DNA of 64,000 nt from Pseudoxanthomonas sp. X-1 (GCF_020042665.1 NZ_CP083376.1:2392001-2456000), one strand, 5' to 3'; positions 1 through 9,658 are shown, counted from the first letter of the stretch. The notes: a model not told the origin generated them from the letters alone. Numbers and translations: made by a program.

Positions 1-224
1 AACGCCAGATCCATGTCGCGCGCGAAGCGGCCCTGGCCGATGCGCCCGGCCGCCAGATCCTCGGCGGCCATCACCGCCAGCACGTTGGCCGTGTCCACCA
101 GCGTGGACTCCATCGCCTGGCGCACGCCCGGCTTGACCTCGTCCACGAACACGCGCATGACGAAGAACGCCGCCAGGCCGGTGATCAGGAAGAACCCCAG
201 GAACAGCCGCAGGCCCAGCTTCAT
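1..224 (-). CDS. creC: Sensor histidine kinase CreC, N-terminal part (cut by window edge)
   Basis: Only the first ~74 codons lie in the window. Read from the ATG at 224 the protein starts MKLGLRLFLGFFLITGLAAF, a hydrophobic signal-anchor, and continues into a periplasmic stretch containing VDEVKPGVRQAMESTLVDTA. That is the usual opening of CreC-type inner-membrane sensor kinases. The start lies 3 nt after the creB stop, so the two genes form one operon and are probably translationally coupled. CreC is expected to phosphorylate CreB. The kinase core is outside the window, so activity cannot be judged. Confidence 0.85.
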   Translation of the reverse strand, partial: MKLGLRLFLGFFLITGLAAFFVMRVFVDEVKPGVRQAMESTLVDTANVLAVMAAEDLAAGRIGQGRFARDMDLA

Positions 225-227
225 CGG

Positions 228-899
228 CTAGAGCTCCAGCGAGTAGCCCAGCCCCCGGTGCGTGCGCACCGGATCGGGCTGCGCGCCGGCCGCGCGCAGC
301 TTGGCGCGCAGGGTCTTGATGTGCGTATCCACGGTGCGGTCGGCACTGTCGGCATCGCGGTCCCAGCCGCGGTCCATCAGCTGGGCGCGGCTGAGGATCG
401 CGCCGGGGCGCTGCAGCAGCGCGGCCAGCAGCGCGTATTCGTAACGGGTCAGGTCCAGCGGCTGGTCGCGGAAACGGATGCGATGGCCTTCGTGGTCGAT
501 GGTGAACGCGCCTTGCGCGCGCTCGGCCGGCGCCGCGCTGGCCGGCCGGCGCAGGCGGGCGCGCACGCGCGCCACCAGCTCGCGCGGGGAGAACGGCTTG
601 GCCACGTAGTCGTCCGCGCCCAGCTCCAGGCCCAGCACGCGGTCGATCTCGTCGTTGCGCGCGGTCAGGAACAGCACCGGCACCTGGCTGAAGGCGCGCA
701 GCTGCCGGCACACCTCGAAACCGCTGCCGTCGGGCAGGCCGACGTCCAGCACCACCACGTCGATGCCGCCGCCGCGCAGGCGCGGCACCACCTCGCGCGC
801 CAGCGCCACGTGCTCGGCCTGCAGGCCTTCGCTGCGCAGCGCATAGAGCACCGCGTCGGCGATGGCAGGCTCGTCTTCCACGACCAGGACCTTGGGCAT
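228..899 (-). CDS. creB: DNA-binding response regulator CreB (OmpR/PhoB family)
   Basis: A 223-residue two-component regulator. An N-terminal receiver domain (about 1-115) shows the acidic pair in VVEDEP, the phosphoacceptor Asp in VVVLDVGLPDG, a TAR switch residue motif and the KPF lysine. The C-terminal winged helix (about 130-223) ends in RTHRGLGYSL, typical of OmpR/PhoB proteins. An ATG 12 nt further upstream (911) is possible, but MPKVLVVEDEP is the normal family start. It is followed directly by creC. In Enterobacteria and Stenotrophomonas CreBC answers to cell-wall and carbon-metabolism signals and affects beta-lactamase expression. The targets here are not visible. It is divergent from rlmJ across a 47-bp gap. 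Confidence 0.88.
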   Translation of the reverse strand: MPKVLVVEDEPAIADAVLYALRSEGLQAEHVALAREVVPRLRGGGIDVVVLDVGLPDGSGFEVCRQLRAFSQVPVLFLTARNDEIDRVLGLELGADDYVAKPFSPRELVARVRARLRRPASAAPAERAQGAFTIDHEGHRIRFRDQPLDLTRYEYALLAALLQRPGAILSRAQLMDRGWDRDADSADRTVDTHIKTLRAKLRAAGAQPDPVRTHRGLGYSLEL

Positions 900-946
900 G
901 GCGCGCAGCATAGCCGTGCCCTGCCGCGCGCTCTATCCTTGCGCGC

Positions 947-1804
947 ATGAACTATCGACACGCCTTCCATGCCGGCAACCACGCCGACGTGCTCAAGCAC
1001 CTGGTCCTGGTCAACCTGCTGGAGGCGCTGAACCGCAAGGACAGCCCCTACTTCGTGCTCGACACCCACGCCGGGCGCGGCCACTACCTGCTGGCCTCGC
1101 CGGAGGCGCGCAAGACCTCCGAGGCCGAGCACGGGGTGTTCAAGCTGTTCGGCCAGCCGCAGCTGCACCCCAGCATCGAGGCCTACCTGCGCGCGGTGCA
1201 GGCGCACAACCCGGTCGGCGCGCTGGTGGCCTACCCCGGCTCGCCGCTGCTGGTGGCCCAGCACCTGCGCGAGGGCGACCGCCTGGCCGCCTGCGAACTG
1301 CAGCCCGAGGAGGCCCAGGCCCTGCGCGAGCTGTTCCACCGTGACGCGCGCGTGGCGGTGCATGCGCGCGACGGCTACGGCGCGATCAAGGCCCTGCTGC
1401 CGCCGCGCATCGGCCAGGTCAAGTACGGCCGTGGCCTGGTGCTGATCGACCCGCCCTACGAGGCGCAGGACGCCGAGTATCCGCAGATCATCGCCGCCGT
1501 GCGCGAGGGCCTGGCCCGCTGGCCCGGCGCCAGCTTCGCGGTCTGGTACCCGATCAAGCAGCGGCGCACGCTGCAGCCCTTCCTGCGCAAGGCCGCCGCG
1601 CTGCCGGCGCGCTCGGTCTGGCTGGCCGAGCTGCAGGTGCGCGCCGACGATTCGCCACTGCGGCTGGCCGGCAGCGGCATGCTGATGATCAACGCCCCCT
1701 GGCAGTTCGAGCAGGCCATCGCCCCGGCCCTGCCGCAGCTGCAGCAGGCCCTGGGCGAGGCCGGCGCGACCACCCGGCTGGAATGGCTGCGGCAGCCGGA
1801 CTGA
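947..1804 (+). CDS. rlmJ: 23S rRNA (adenine(2030)-N(6))-methyltransferase RlmJ
   Basis: A 285-residue SAM-dependent enzyme that methylates A2030 of 23S rRNA. The start MNYRHAFHAGNHADVLKH is the diagnostic RlmJ N-terminus. Next come the SAM-binding segment VLDTHAGRG and the amino-methyltransferase catalytic motif DPPYE within GLVLIDPPYEAQDAEYP. Length matches the family (about 280). It stands alone, divergent from creB and convergent with the TonB-dependent receptor gene, whose stop lies 3 bp from the rlmJ stop. There is therefore no room for separate terminators. Confidence 0.95.
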   Translation: MNYRHAFHAGNHADVLKHLVLVNLLEALNRKDSPYFVLDTHAGRGHYLLASPEARKTSEAEHGVFKLFGQPQLHPSIEAYLRAVQAHNPVGALVAYPGSPLLVAQHLREGDRLAACELQPEEAQALRELFHRDARVAVHARDGYGAIKALLPPRIGQVKYGRGLVLIDPPYEAQDAEYPQIIAAVREGLARWPGASFAVWYPIKQRRTLQPFLRKAAALPARSVWLAELQVRADDSPLRLAGSGMLMINAPWQFEQAIAPALPQLQQALGEAGATTRLEWLRQPD

Positions 1805-1807
1805 CGC

Positions 1808-4099
1808 CTAGAACTTCTTGCGCAGGGTCACGAACACCTGCCGCGGCGCGCCGGCCTGCATCGTGTTGTTGAGCGAGGCGGCGGTGTTGAAGAACTGCCC
1901 CGAGCCCAGCGCGGCGATATAGCGCTTGTCCAGCAGGTTGGTGGCGTTGAGCTGGATCTCGCTGTTGTCCCAGATCCCGCCGGCGAGGCGGTAGCCCAGC
2001 GTCGCATCGACCAGGGTGTAGCCGGGCGTGGTGACATCGCCGGTGTAGGTCACGTTGCGCTTGGAGGTGTAGGCGCCGGACAGGTTGCCGAACAGCGTGC
2101 CGTTGTCGTAGTTGAGCTCCAGCTTGGCCAGCTGCTCGGGCGTGTCGACCGGCCGCACACCGCGCGTGGGCACCGTGGTGGTGCCGTTGACGGTGTCGTC
2201 GTCGTACTGGCTGTCGTTGTAGGAATAGGAGCCGATCAGCGACAGCGCCGGGTCGATGCGCCAGGTCAGGCCGGCCTCCACGCCCTGGCTGGTGACGCTG
2301 CCCACGTTCTGCAGCACGCTGGGATTGCCCAGGATGTTGGCCGAGCTGAAGGCCGCCAGCAGGCGGTTCTCGAACTTGACGTGGTACAGCGTCAGCGAGC
2401 CGCGCAGCGCATCGGCATCGAAGCGCCAGCCGCCCTCCACCGTGCGCGAGGTCTCCGGCTTGAGCGTGCCGCGGATCGCCTCGAATCCCGCCTGGGTGGT
2501 GCCGAATGGCCCGCGGAATGAGCTCTGGAAGGCACGCATGTTCTCGGCATAGTTGGCGAAGAACTCGCTGCCGCCCACGCGCCAGGCCGCGCCCACCTGC
2601 GGCTGGAACCAGTCCTTGGCCTCGATATGGCCATTGATGAACGGCGTGCCGGCCCGGGTGACGATGCCGTTGCGCACCTTGGCGCCCTTGAAGCCGGCGT
2701 CGATGGTCAGCCGATCGTTGACCGACCAGCGATCGCTCAGCGACACCTGGTTGGTGATGGTGGTGAGGTCGGTGAGGAAGTCGCTGCGGAACGGATCGGA
2801 GAGGAAGTCGGTCACGTCCGGGCGGTGGCTCAGACTGGCCGCGTAGTAGTTGCGATCGGTCGAGCCACGGTTGTCCTCATACCAGTAGGTCGCCTGCACG
2901 CTGTGCGCGCCCAGCGTGGCGGTGGCCTCCAGCAGCGCGCCATCGCGGTCCACGCCGTATTCGGTGGTGCGCACCGACAGCGGGAAACCATCGGGGCTGA
3001 ACACCGCCGGCGTATAGATGCCGCCCGACCCCTTGTCGGTGTGACGGTAGTAGGTGCCCTTGAGGCTCAGCCAGTCGCCCACCGGCACTTCCAGCGTGCT
3101 GGCGCCCAGCCAGTCGCGGCGGATGCCGCCGCTGTCGTAATAGGTGTCGTTGACGGTCTTGTACGGCGCCGGGAACTGCGTGCCGGCCGACGGGAACGGC
3201 AGCGGCTTGCGCGCGGCGGCGGCCTTGCGGTTCGCATCGACCTGCGAGAGCAGGATCGCCGTGGCGTAGTCCGGCGCCAGGAAGTCCAGGTCGTAGCCGA
3301 TGGTGCGCAGCGTGGCCGGCGAGAGGTCGGCGTAGTTGCGCTCGCGGTGCAGCGAGTAGTTGACCCAGGTGGTCAGCGTGGCGCGGCCGATCTCCTGCTC
3401 CCACTTGGTGTTGAGCTTGCGGTCGGGCTGGGTGCCGCTGCCCTTCCACTTGTCCGCGTCGTGGTAGACGCCGGAGATGGACAGGCGCGTGCCGGTGGAC
3501 AGCTGGCCGGTCTCGGCGCGGGCGAAGACGTGCGTGGTCGCGTCGCTGCCATAGGTCGCGGCCACCTCGCCGCCGGCCTTGTCCTCCAGCGGCCGCGAAT
3601 GGAACTGCAGGCTGCCGCCCAGGTTGCTGGTCGAGGCCACGCCCAGCCCGCCGGCGCCCTGGGCGAACACCACTCGGTCGATGTTCTCGGCGGCGATGGC
3701 GCGGCTGATGTGCAGGCCGTTCCAGGTGTTGTAGAACATGTCGCCCAGCGGCACGCCGTCCAGGGTGTAACCCATCTGGCTCTGGTTGAAGCCGCGCACC
3801 GACAGGCGCGTGCCCAGCTCGTAGGTGCCGAACGGATCGGAGGACTGCAGCGCCACGCCCGGCAGCCGGGCGATGGCCTTCAGCGGCGAGCTGCCCGGCG
3901 CCAGCAGGTCGATGGCCTGGGCCGAGACCGTCTGCTCGGCGCGCACGGCGCCATCGCCGTACACCACGATCTGCGACAGCTCGGCGGGCTTGGAAGGATC
4001 GGTGGCGGCGGCGCCATCGGTGGTCTGGGCGTGCAGCGGCGCGGCCAGCACGGTCAGGACCACCGGCAGCCGCGAGGCGAACGCGAGGCGTGATGTCAT
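1808..4099 (-). CDS. TonB-dependent outer-membrane receptor
   Basis: A 763-residue receptor for TonB-energised uptake. The chosen start gives MTSRLAFASRLPVVLTVLAA, a signal peptide ending near LHAQ. A plug domain follows (about 40-170), with LKAIARLPGVALQSSDPFG, TRLSVRGFNQSQMGYTLDG and LGGSLQF. The 22-stranded barrel ends with RQVFVTLRKKF, the terminal aromatic residue recognised by the BAM machinery. The plug most resembles FecA/siderophore-type receptors, but no adjacent sigma/anti-sigma pair, siderophore genes or N-terminal signalling extension was seen. The substrate is therefore unknown. The longer frame open to 4168 adds residues incompatible with a signal peptide. Confidence 0.88.
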   Translation of the reverse strand: MTSRLAFASRLPVVLTVLAAPLHAQTTDGAAATDPSKPAELSQIVVYGDGAVRAEQTVSAQAIDLLAPGSSPLKAIARLPGVALQSSDPFGTYELGTRLSVRGFNQSQMGYTLDGVPLGDMFYNTWNGLHISRAIAAENIDRVVFAQGAGGLGVASTSNLGGSLQFHSRPLEDKAGGEVAATYGSDATTHVFARAETGQLSTGTRLSISGVYHDADKWKGSGTQPDRKLNTKWEQEIGRATLTTWVNYSLHRERNYADLSPATLRTIGYDLDFLAPDYATAILLSQVDANRKAAAARKPLPFPSAGTQFPAPYKTVNDTYYDSGGIRRDWLGASTLEVPVGDWLSLKGTYYRHTDKGSGGIYTPAVFSPDGFPLSVRTTEYGVDRDGALLEATATLGAHSVQATYWYEDNRGSTDRNYYAASLSHRPDVTDFLSDPFRSDFLTDLTTITNQVSLSDRWSVNDRLTIDAGFKGAKVRNGIVTRAGTPFINGHIEAKDWFQPQVGAAWRVGGSEFFANYAENMRAFQSSFRGPFGTTQAGFEAIRGTLKPETSRTVEGGWRFDADALRGSLTLYHVKFENRLLAAFSSANILGNPSVLQNVGSVTSQGVEAGLTWRIDPALSLIGSYSYNDSQYDDDTVNGTTTVPTRGVRPVDTPEQLAKLELNYDNGTLFGNLSGAYTSKRNVTYTGDVTTPGYTLVDATLGYRLAGGIWDNSEIQLNATNLLDKRYIAALGSGQFFNTAASLNNTMQAGAPRQVFVTLRKKF

Positions 4100-4672
4100 G
4101 GGGAGATGGCACAGATACGGGGCCAGCGACCATATCGGCGCTGCGCTGCAGCAATACGACGGGGACATGACAGTCCGGTGTGGGTGGCATGTCGGCGGCG
4201 CTGGTCCAACGCCGCGCGGCGATGGGCGAACGCCGCAGGCGCAACGCTTGGACGTCCATGGAGTCCCGCGTTCGCGGGGATGACGGTGGTGGTTGCCACC
4301 GTCGTTGACGTGGCTTGGCCGCTGCCAATGACCGGCAGGGGCGAAGTTGCGTCCGCGCCGTGTCAGCGCCGATCCCGTCGCGCAACGGTCATCAAACCCG
4401 CCTGGCCACGGCCTTCAGGCTGGAAAGCTCACCACGGCCATCGCGCCTTGAACCTCACCCTCGTCGTTCCCGGGCACGCGCGAACCCAGGCGCTTCCACG
4501 CGAACGGCTCAAGGTCCTGCCCCAAACGGCGCACGGGTGTCAGCCAGACGACCAACCCGTGTCCAAGCCATGTCACCCAAATGCGCCGCTCTCCCGGCCA
4601 CCCATCCCGTGTCCGCGCCCTCATCTTCCATGTCAATCCGGACTTCACCCGGCCCGTGCCAGCATCGCGACC
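4100..4672. other. Intergenic region, no supported gene
   Basis: About 570 bp between the divergent receptor and acetyltransferase genes. Open frames here are GC-driven and have no recognisable protein. It contains one REP-like palindrome near 4263-4285 and is otherwise unannotated. It must hold the promoters of both flanking genes, but no convincing -35/-10 pair could be picked. Confidence 0.6.
4259..4287. repeat. REP-like short palindrome
   Basis: A short inverted repeat (tcccgcg tt cgcggga-type core) followed by tgacgg. It belongs to the same family as the elements at about 12485 and 55013, whose general form is a 'ggattcccgc-loop-gcgggaatgacg' hairpin. These are common dispersed intergenic repeats in Xanthomonadaceae. 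Confidence 0.7.
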
Positions 4673-5254
4673 ATGAGCGGGCAAAAGCGACTGCCGCCGT
4701 GGCATGAGAACTTCCGGTTGCGTGACGGCCGGGAACTGCTGATCCGCCCCATCCGGCAAGAGGATGCGGCGCCGATCCGTGGTGCATTCGAGCTGCTGGA
4801 ACCGATCGAGATCCGCCAGCGCTTCCTCACGACCATGGCCGAACTTCCGGCGGACCAGGCCGCGCGCCTGTGCAGTCCGGACCCCAGAACCGAATTCGCC
4901 CTGGTGGCGGCCGAGCCCTTGCCGCCCGGCGAGGCGCTGGTGGGCGCGGTGGCCCGGGCGCGGGTGCTGCCCGAAGGCCAGCAGGCCGAGTACGCCGTGC
5001 TGGTCAGCCGCTTCATCGCCGGCCAGGGCATCGGACGCCATCTGATGCGCCGGCTGGTGAAGTGGGCGCGCGGGCGCAACCTGCGCCAGCTGCGCGGCGA
5101 TGTGCAGGACGACAACCAGCCGATGCTGCAGCTGGTCAAGTCGCTCGGCTTCCGCGTCCTGCCCGAGCGCCCGGCCCAGGGGTTGGTGCGCGTGGTGCTG
5201 GACCTGGACACCGCCGACGGCCGCCTGCCCGCCGAGACCGCCGGACCGGTCTGA
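4673..5254 (+). CDS. GNAT family N-acetyltransferase
   Basis: A 193-residue protein with a GNAT fold. The N-terminal part (RLRDGRELLIRPIRQEDA) resembles the GNAT domain of Pat-type protein acetyltransferases. The acetyl-CoA binding loop is in the segment AEYAVLVSRFIAGQGIGRHL (the Q-x-x-G-x-G/A-like QGIGRH), followed by the beta-5/alpha-4 region ending LVKSLGFRVL. The ATG at 4673 is taken because the homologous part begins just after it and the upstream frame is unstructured. The substrate is unknown. It lies 79 bp before mfd on the same strand, and there is no sign of functional linkage. Confidence 0.75.
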   Translation: MSGQKRLPPWHENFRLRDGRELLIRPIRQEDAAPIRGAFELLEPIEIRQRFLTTMAELPADQAARLCSPDPRTEFALVAAEPLPPGEALVGAVARARVLPEGQQAEYAVLVSRFIAGQGIGRHLMRRLVKWARGRNLRQLRGDVQDDNQPMLQLVKSLGFRVLPERPAQGLVRVVLDLDTADGRLPAETAGPV

Positions 5255-5333
5255 CGGCCGCGCCCTGCCCGGAGGTTCCGCGCCGTCGGCGTCACGCGGC
5301 CGGGCTCGCCGGCCACGTTAAAATGCCCGGCTG

Positions 5334-8300
5334 ATGAGCAAGCCCGTCCCTTCCCCGCCGCTGCCTCGCGCCGGCCACGCGCGCGCCTGGTGGCGCGCCC
5401 CCGCCTCCCCGACCGCCCTGGCCTGGTACCTGATCCAGGCCGCGCGCGCCCACGACGGCCCGCTGCTGGCCATCGCCGCGGACAACCACGCCGCGCACCA
5501 GATCGAATCGGACCTGCACACCCTGCTCGGCCCCGACGCCGCGCTGCCGGTGCTGCCGTTCCCGGACTGGGAAACCCTGCCCTACGACCGCTTCAGCCCG
5601 CATCCTGACATCGTCTCCCAGCGCCTGGCCGCGCTGAACCGCCTGCCCACCCTGGGGCGCGGCATCGTCGTCGTGCCGGTGCAGACCCTGATGCAGCGCC
5701 TGGCGCCGGTGGCGCGCATGTCCGGCAGCAGCTTCGACTACAAAGTCGGCGAGAAGCTGGACTTCGACACCGAGAAGCGCCGGCTGGAGGCGGCCAGCTA
5801 CCGCAACGTGCCGCAGGTGCAGGACCCGGGCGACTTCGCCGTGCGTGGCGGCCTGCTGGACGTCTATCCGATGGGCGCCAAGGCGCCGCTGCGCATCGAG
5901 CTGTTCGACGAGAGCATCGACACCATCCGCGCCTTCGACCCGGAGACCCAGCGCTCGCTGGAGAAGACCGAGGCGATCCGCATCCTGCCCGGGCGCGAGG
6001 TGCCGCTGGACCCGCGCAGCGTGGAGAAGGCGATGAACGCGCTGCGCGAGCGCTTCGACGTGGACACGCGCCGCAGCAGCCTCTACCAGGACCTCAAGTC
6101 CGGCCTGGCACCGGCCGGCATCGAGTACTACCTGCCGCTGTTCTACGAGCAGACCGCCACCCTGTTCGACTACGTGGGCGACAAGGCGCTGCCGGTGCTG
6201 GCCGATGCCGCGCTGGCCAACGCCGACGCGTTCTGGCTGCAGGCGCAGTCGCGCTACGAGCAGCGCCGGCACGACGTCGAGCACCCGGTGCTGCCGCCCG
6301 AGGAGCTGTACCTGGCGCCCAACCCGCTGCGCGAGCTGCTCAACCAGCGCCCGCGCGTGGAGCTGTGCGGGCCGACGCATCCGCGCGTGGAGGACGCCGC
6401 GCCGCTGGGCGAGGTCCCGCTGCCGCCGCTGCCGCTGGCCCCGCGCGACGCGCCCGCCGGCCAGGCGCTGCGCCAGTTCATCGAAGGCTACCCCGGCGGC
6501 GTGCTGGTAGCGGCCGATTCGGCCGGCCGCCGCGAGGCGCTGCTGGAGGTGATGCAGTCGGCCGGGCTGAAGCCGCAGGTGGTCCCCGACTTCACCGCCT
6601 TCCTCGGCGGACGCGCTGCCAGCGACGGCGATGCCGCGCCGCTGAAGTTCGTCATCGCCGTGTCGCCGCTGGAAGACGGCTTCGCCCTGGAGGCCCCGCG
6701 CATCGCGGTGCTGACCGAGCGCCAGCTGTTCCCCGAGCGCGCCAACCAGCCGCATCGCCGGCGCCGCAGCGGCAAGGAGCCCGAGGCGATCATCCGCGAC
6801 CTGGGCGAGCTGTCCGAGGGCGCGCCGATCGTGCACGAAGACCACGGCGTGGGCCGCTACCGCGGCCTGGTGACGCTGGAGGCCGGCGGCATGCCGGCCG
6901 AGTACGTGGAGATCGAGTACGCCAAGGGCGACCGTCTGTACGTGCCGGTGGCCCAGCTGCACCTGATCAGCCGCTACTCCGGCGCCTCGGTGGAGACCGC
7001 GCCGCTGCATTCGCTCGGCGGCGAGGCCTGGACCAAGGCCAAGCGCCGCGCCGCGGAGAAGGTGCGCGACGTGGCCGCAGAGCTGCTGGAAATCCAGGCC
7101 CGCCGTCAGGCCCGTGCCGGCCTGGCGCTGGACGTGGACCGCGCCATGTACGAGCCCTTCGCCGCGACCTTCCCCTTCGAGGAGACGCCGGACCAGCACG
7201 CGGCCATCGAGGCCGTGCTGCGCGATCTGGCCAGCAGCCAGCCGATGGACCGGGTGGTCTGCGGCGACGTGGGCTTCGGCAAGACCGAGGTCGCCGTGCG
7301 CGCGGCCTTCGCCGCGGCCAGCGCCGGCAAGCAGGTGGCCGTGCTGGTGCCGACCACGCTGCTGGCCGAGCAGCACTACCGCAACTTCCGCGACCGCTTC
7401 GCCGACTGGCCGCTGCGCGTGGAAGTGCTCTCGCGCTTCAAGTCGACCAAGGAGATCAAGGCCGAGCTGGCCAAGGTGGCCGAGGGCCAGCTGGACGTGA
7501 TCGTCGGCACCCATCGCCTGCTGCAGGCCGACGTCAAATTCAAGGATTTGGGCCTAGTGATCGTCGATGAGGAGCAGCGCTTCGGCGTGCGCCAGAAGGA
7601 GGCGCTCAAGGCCATGCGCGCCAACGTGCACCTGCTCACCCTGACCGCCACGCCGATCCCGCGCACGCTCAACATGGCCATGGCCGGCCTGCGCGACCTG
7701 TCGATCATCGCCACCCCGCCGGCCAACCGCATGGCGGTGCAGACCTTCGTCACCGTCTGGGACGAGGCGCTGCTGCGCGAGGCCTTCCAGCGCGAGCTCG
7801 CCCGCGGCGGCCAGGTGTACTTCCTGCACAACGACGTGGAGAGCATCGGCCGCATGCAGCGCGACCTGCAGGCGCTGGTGCCCGAGGCGCGCATCGGCGT
7901 GGCCCACGGTCAGATGCCCGAGCGCGAGCTGGAACAGGTGATGCTGGGCTTCCAGAAGCAGCGCTTCAACGTGCTGCTGTGCTCGACCATCATCGAGTCG
8001 GGCATCGACATCCCCAACGCCAACACCATCATCATCAACCGCGCCGACCGCTTCGGCCTGGCCCAGCTGCACCAGCTGCGCGGCCGCGTCGGCCGCTCGC
8101 ACCACCGCTCCTACGCCTATCTGGTCGCGCCGGAAACCCGCGCGCTGACCGACGACGCGCGACGCCGGCTGGAGGCGATCTCCTCGATGGACGAACTGGG
8201 CGCCGGCTTCATGCTCTCCACCCACGACCTGGAGATCCGCGGCGCCGGCGAACTGCTGGGCGAGGACCAGAGCGGCCAGATGGCCGAGATCGGATTCAGT

Positions 8301-8825
8301 CTGTACACCGAGCTGCTGGACCGCGCCGTGCGCTCGATCCGCCGCGGCCACCTGCCCGACGTGGACGTCGGCGAAGAAGCCCGCGGCGCCGAGATCGGCC
8401 TGCACGTGCCGGCCCTGATTCCCGAGGACTACCTGCCCGACGTGCACACCCGCCTGACCCTGTACAAGCGCATCTCCAGCGCCCGCGACGTGGACGAGCT
8501 GCGCGAGCTGCAGGTCGAGATGATCGACCGCTTCGGCCTGCTGCCCGACCCGGTCAAGCACCTGTTCGCCACCGCCGAACTCAAGCTCAGCGCCGACGCG
8601 CTGGGCATCCGCAAGCTGGAGCTGGGCGAGAGTGGCGGCCGCATCGTGTTCGAGGCCAAGCCCAAGGTCGACCCCATGACCGTCATCCAGCTGATCCAGA
8701 AGCAGCCCCGCATCTACGCCATGGACGGCCCGGGCAAGCTGAAGATCAAGCTGCCCCTGCCCGAGCCGGCCGACCGGTTCAACGCGGCCAAGGGGCTGAT
8801 GGCGGCGCTGGCGCCGGCGGGGTGA
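5334..8825 (+). CDS. mfd: Transcription-repair coupling factor Mfd
   Basis: A 1163-residue ATP-driven DNA translocase that removes stalled RNA polymerase and recruits UvrA to lesions. The UvrB-like region lies in the first ~350 residues. The RNA-polymerase interacting domain (about 480-550) includes EDHGVGRYRGL and EYVEIEYAKGDRLYVPV. The helicase domain carries Walker A GDVGFGKTE and the DEEQ box in VIVDEEQRFGVRQKE, followed by the TRG/motif VI segment LHQLRGRVGRSHHRSYAY. The C-terminal TRCF domain contains GAGELLGEDQSGQM. Length is normal for the family (about 1150). It is monocistronic in appearance. Confidence 0.97.
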   Translation: MSKPVPSPPLPRAGHARAWWRAPASPTALAWYLIQAARAHDGPLLAIAADNHAAHQIESDLHTLLGPDAALPVLPFPDWETLPYDRFSPHPDIVSQRLAALNRLPTLGRGIVVVPVQTLMQRLAPVARMSGSSFDYKVGEKLDFDTEKRRLEAASYRNVPQVQDPGDFAVRGGLLDVYPMGAKAPLRIELFDESIDTIRAFDPETQRSLEKTEAIRILPGREVPLDPRSVEKAMNALRERFDVDTRRSSLYQDLKSGLAPAGIEYYLPLFYEQTATLFDYVGDKALPVLADAALANADAFWLQAQSRYEQRRHDVEHPVLPPEELYLAPNPLRELLNQRPRVELCGPTHPRVEDAAPLGEVPLPPLPLAPRDAPAGQALRQFIEGYPGGVLVAADSAGRREALLEVMQSAGLKPQVVPDFTAFLGGRAASDGDAAPLKFVIAVSPLEDGFALEAPRIAVLTERQLFPERANQPHRRRRSGKEPEAIIRDLGELSEGAPIVHEDHGVGRYRGLVTLEAGGMPAEYVEIEYAKGDRLYVPVAQLHLISRYSGASVETAPLHSLGGEAWTKAKRRAAEKVRDVAAELLEIQARRQARAGLALDVDRAMYEPFAATFPFEETPDQHAAIEAVLRDLASSQPMDRVVCGDVGFGKTEVAVRAAFAAASAGKQVAVLVPTTLLAEQHYRNFRDRFADWPLRVEVLSRFKSTKEIKAELAKVAEGQLDVIVGTHRLLQADVKFKDLGLVIVDEEQRFGVRQKEALKAMRANVHLLTLTATPIPRTLNMAMAGLRDLSIIATPPANRMAVQTFVTVWDEALLREAFQRELARGGQVYFLHNDVESIGRMQRDLQALVPEARIGVAHGQMPERELEQVMLGFQKQRFNVLLCSTIIESGIDIPNANTIIINRADRFGLAQLHQLRGRVGRSHHRSYAYLVAPETRALTDDARRRLEAISSMDELGAGFMLSTHDLEIRGAGELLGEDQSGQMAEIGFSLYTELLDRAVRSIRRGHLPDVDVGEEARGAEIGLHVPALIPEDYLPDVHTRLTLYKRISSARDVDELRELQVEMIDRFGLLPDPVKHLFATAELKLSADALGIRKLELGESGGRIVFEAKPKVDPMTVIQLIQKQPRIYAMDGPGKLKIKLPLPEPADRFNAAKGLMAALAPAG

Positions 8826-8909
8826 TGCGGCACCGAGCCCGCGAACTGAGGTAGATTGGCGTCGTCGGGCCCGGCGGCGTGCCGGGGTCCTTTCCAAGGA
8901 GTTGGAATC

Positions 8910-9152
8910 ATGAAGCGCGAACGGTTGATCCTGCTGGCGGTATTTGTGGCCGCCCTTTTGGTCCATTCGCTCGGCGCACCAGCCACACACTTCGCCGACG
9001 ATGCATTCACCATGGGCTACCGCGTCGGGGCGGCCATTGGCGCGGCAGTGCGTGACATGGGTTACGCAGCCATCGGGCTGGTTCTGTTTCGCGCCCTGGA
9101 TCGACGCCGCACCGAACGCGCCATGACCGCGGGCACGCTGGGAGCGCGCTGA
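8910..9152 (+). CDS. Small hypothetical membrane protein
   Basis: An 80-residue protein preceded by a good ribosome site (aaggag, 8 nt before the ATG at 8910), which decides the start over an upstream in-frame ATG at 8856. It begins MKRERLILLAVFVAALLVHS, one clear hydrophobic segment, followed by a second hydrophobic stretch around AAIGLVLFRAL and an arginine-rich tail. No family was recognised. It follows mfd by 85 bp and precedes the low-GC cassette-like island. Confidence 0.6.
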   Translation: MKRERLILLAVFVAALLVHSLGAPATHFADDAFTMGYRVGAAIGAAVRDMGYAAIGLVLFRALDRRRTERAMTAGTLGAR

Positions 9153-9228
9153 GCCTTTTGAGACCCCGAAGCTGCCTGCATGCCAGTCTCGGCCCTCTCG
9201 TACTGTCGGCAGGACCTGATCATTCCGT

Positions 9229-9262
9229 CCTGACGTCGCTTTGCGGCGCGACTTAACTTAGA
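9229..9262. repeat. attC-like degenerate hairpin (site A)
   Basis: The sequence ctgacgtcgctttgcggcg followed by cgacttaacttagac forms an imperfect hairpin (cgtcgc/gcggcg). It ends in a heptamer close to the integron core GTTRRRY (cttagac). Sister sites are at about 9659, 9725 and 11409. It lies just before the ORF at 9276, where a cassette boundary would be expected. It is decayed, so this is an interpretation from resemblance only. Confidence 0.4.
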
Positions 9263-9275
9263 CCCAGGTGCTCGC

Positions 9276-9635
9276 ATGAAGTTGCTCGCACACTTAGTCC
9301 TCTTCGTTGCTCTTATGGCGATCTGCGCGACAGGGCGCGCGACCTCATCATTGTCGTTCGAGGGTCAAGGCTACTGGTTGGACCTTGAGATTGGACACAC
9401 CGATCAGCCAGTCGTAGCAAGCATCACTTTCCACAAGCCAGGAGACTCGAGGGGCGTCGTTCTGCGCGACAATTTTCTGGTGAAAGTTTTCGACGTCCGC
9501 AGCAAGAGACTGGTTCTTGACTACAAAGGCGGTGATCCTCGGGTAGGGCCGTTCACGCTCATCGTCCATGGTGAAAGAGCCACACTTGAAACGGCTGGAA
9601 CTCACATAAATTCTGATTTCAACTGGCTCATGTAG
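9276..9635 (+). CDS. Hypothetical secreted protein
   Basis: A 119-residue protein with an apparent signal peptide (MKLLAHLVLFVALMAICATG, cleavage near GRATS). The mature part is predicted to be beta-rich and ends HINSDFNWLM. It resembles nothing I can name. Base composition is visibly less GC-rich and codon use (ttg, aga, aca) differs from the flanking mfd and lhr, which suggests acquisition. It is bounded on both sides by attC-like hairpins, so it could be a former integron cassette gene. Confidence 0.55.
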   Translation: MKLLAHLVLFVALMAICATGRATSSLSFEGQGYWLDLEIGHTDQPVVASITFHKPGDSRGVVLRDNFLVKVFDVRSKRLVLDYKGGDPRVGPFTLIVHGERATLETAGTHINSDFNWLM

Positions 9636-9658
9636 ATGCGCGACCACGCACCTACCAG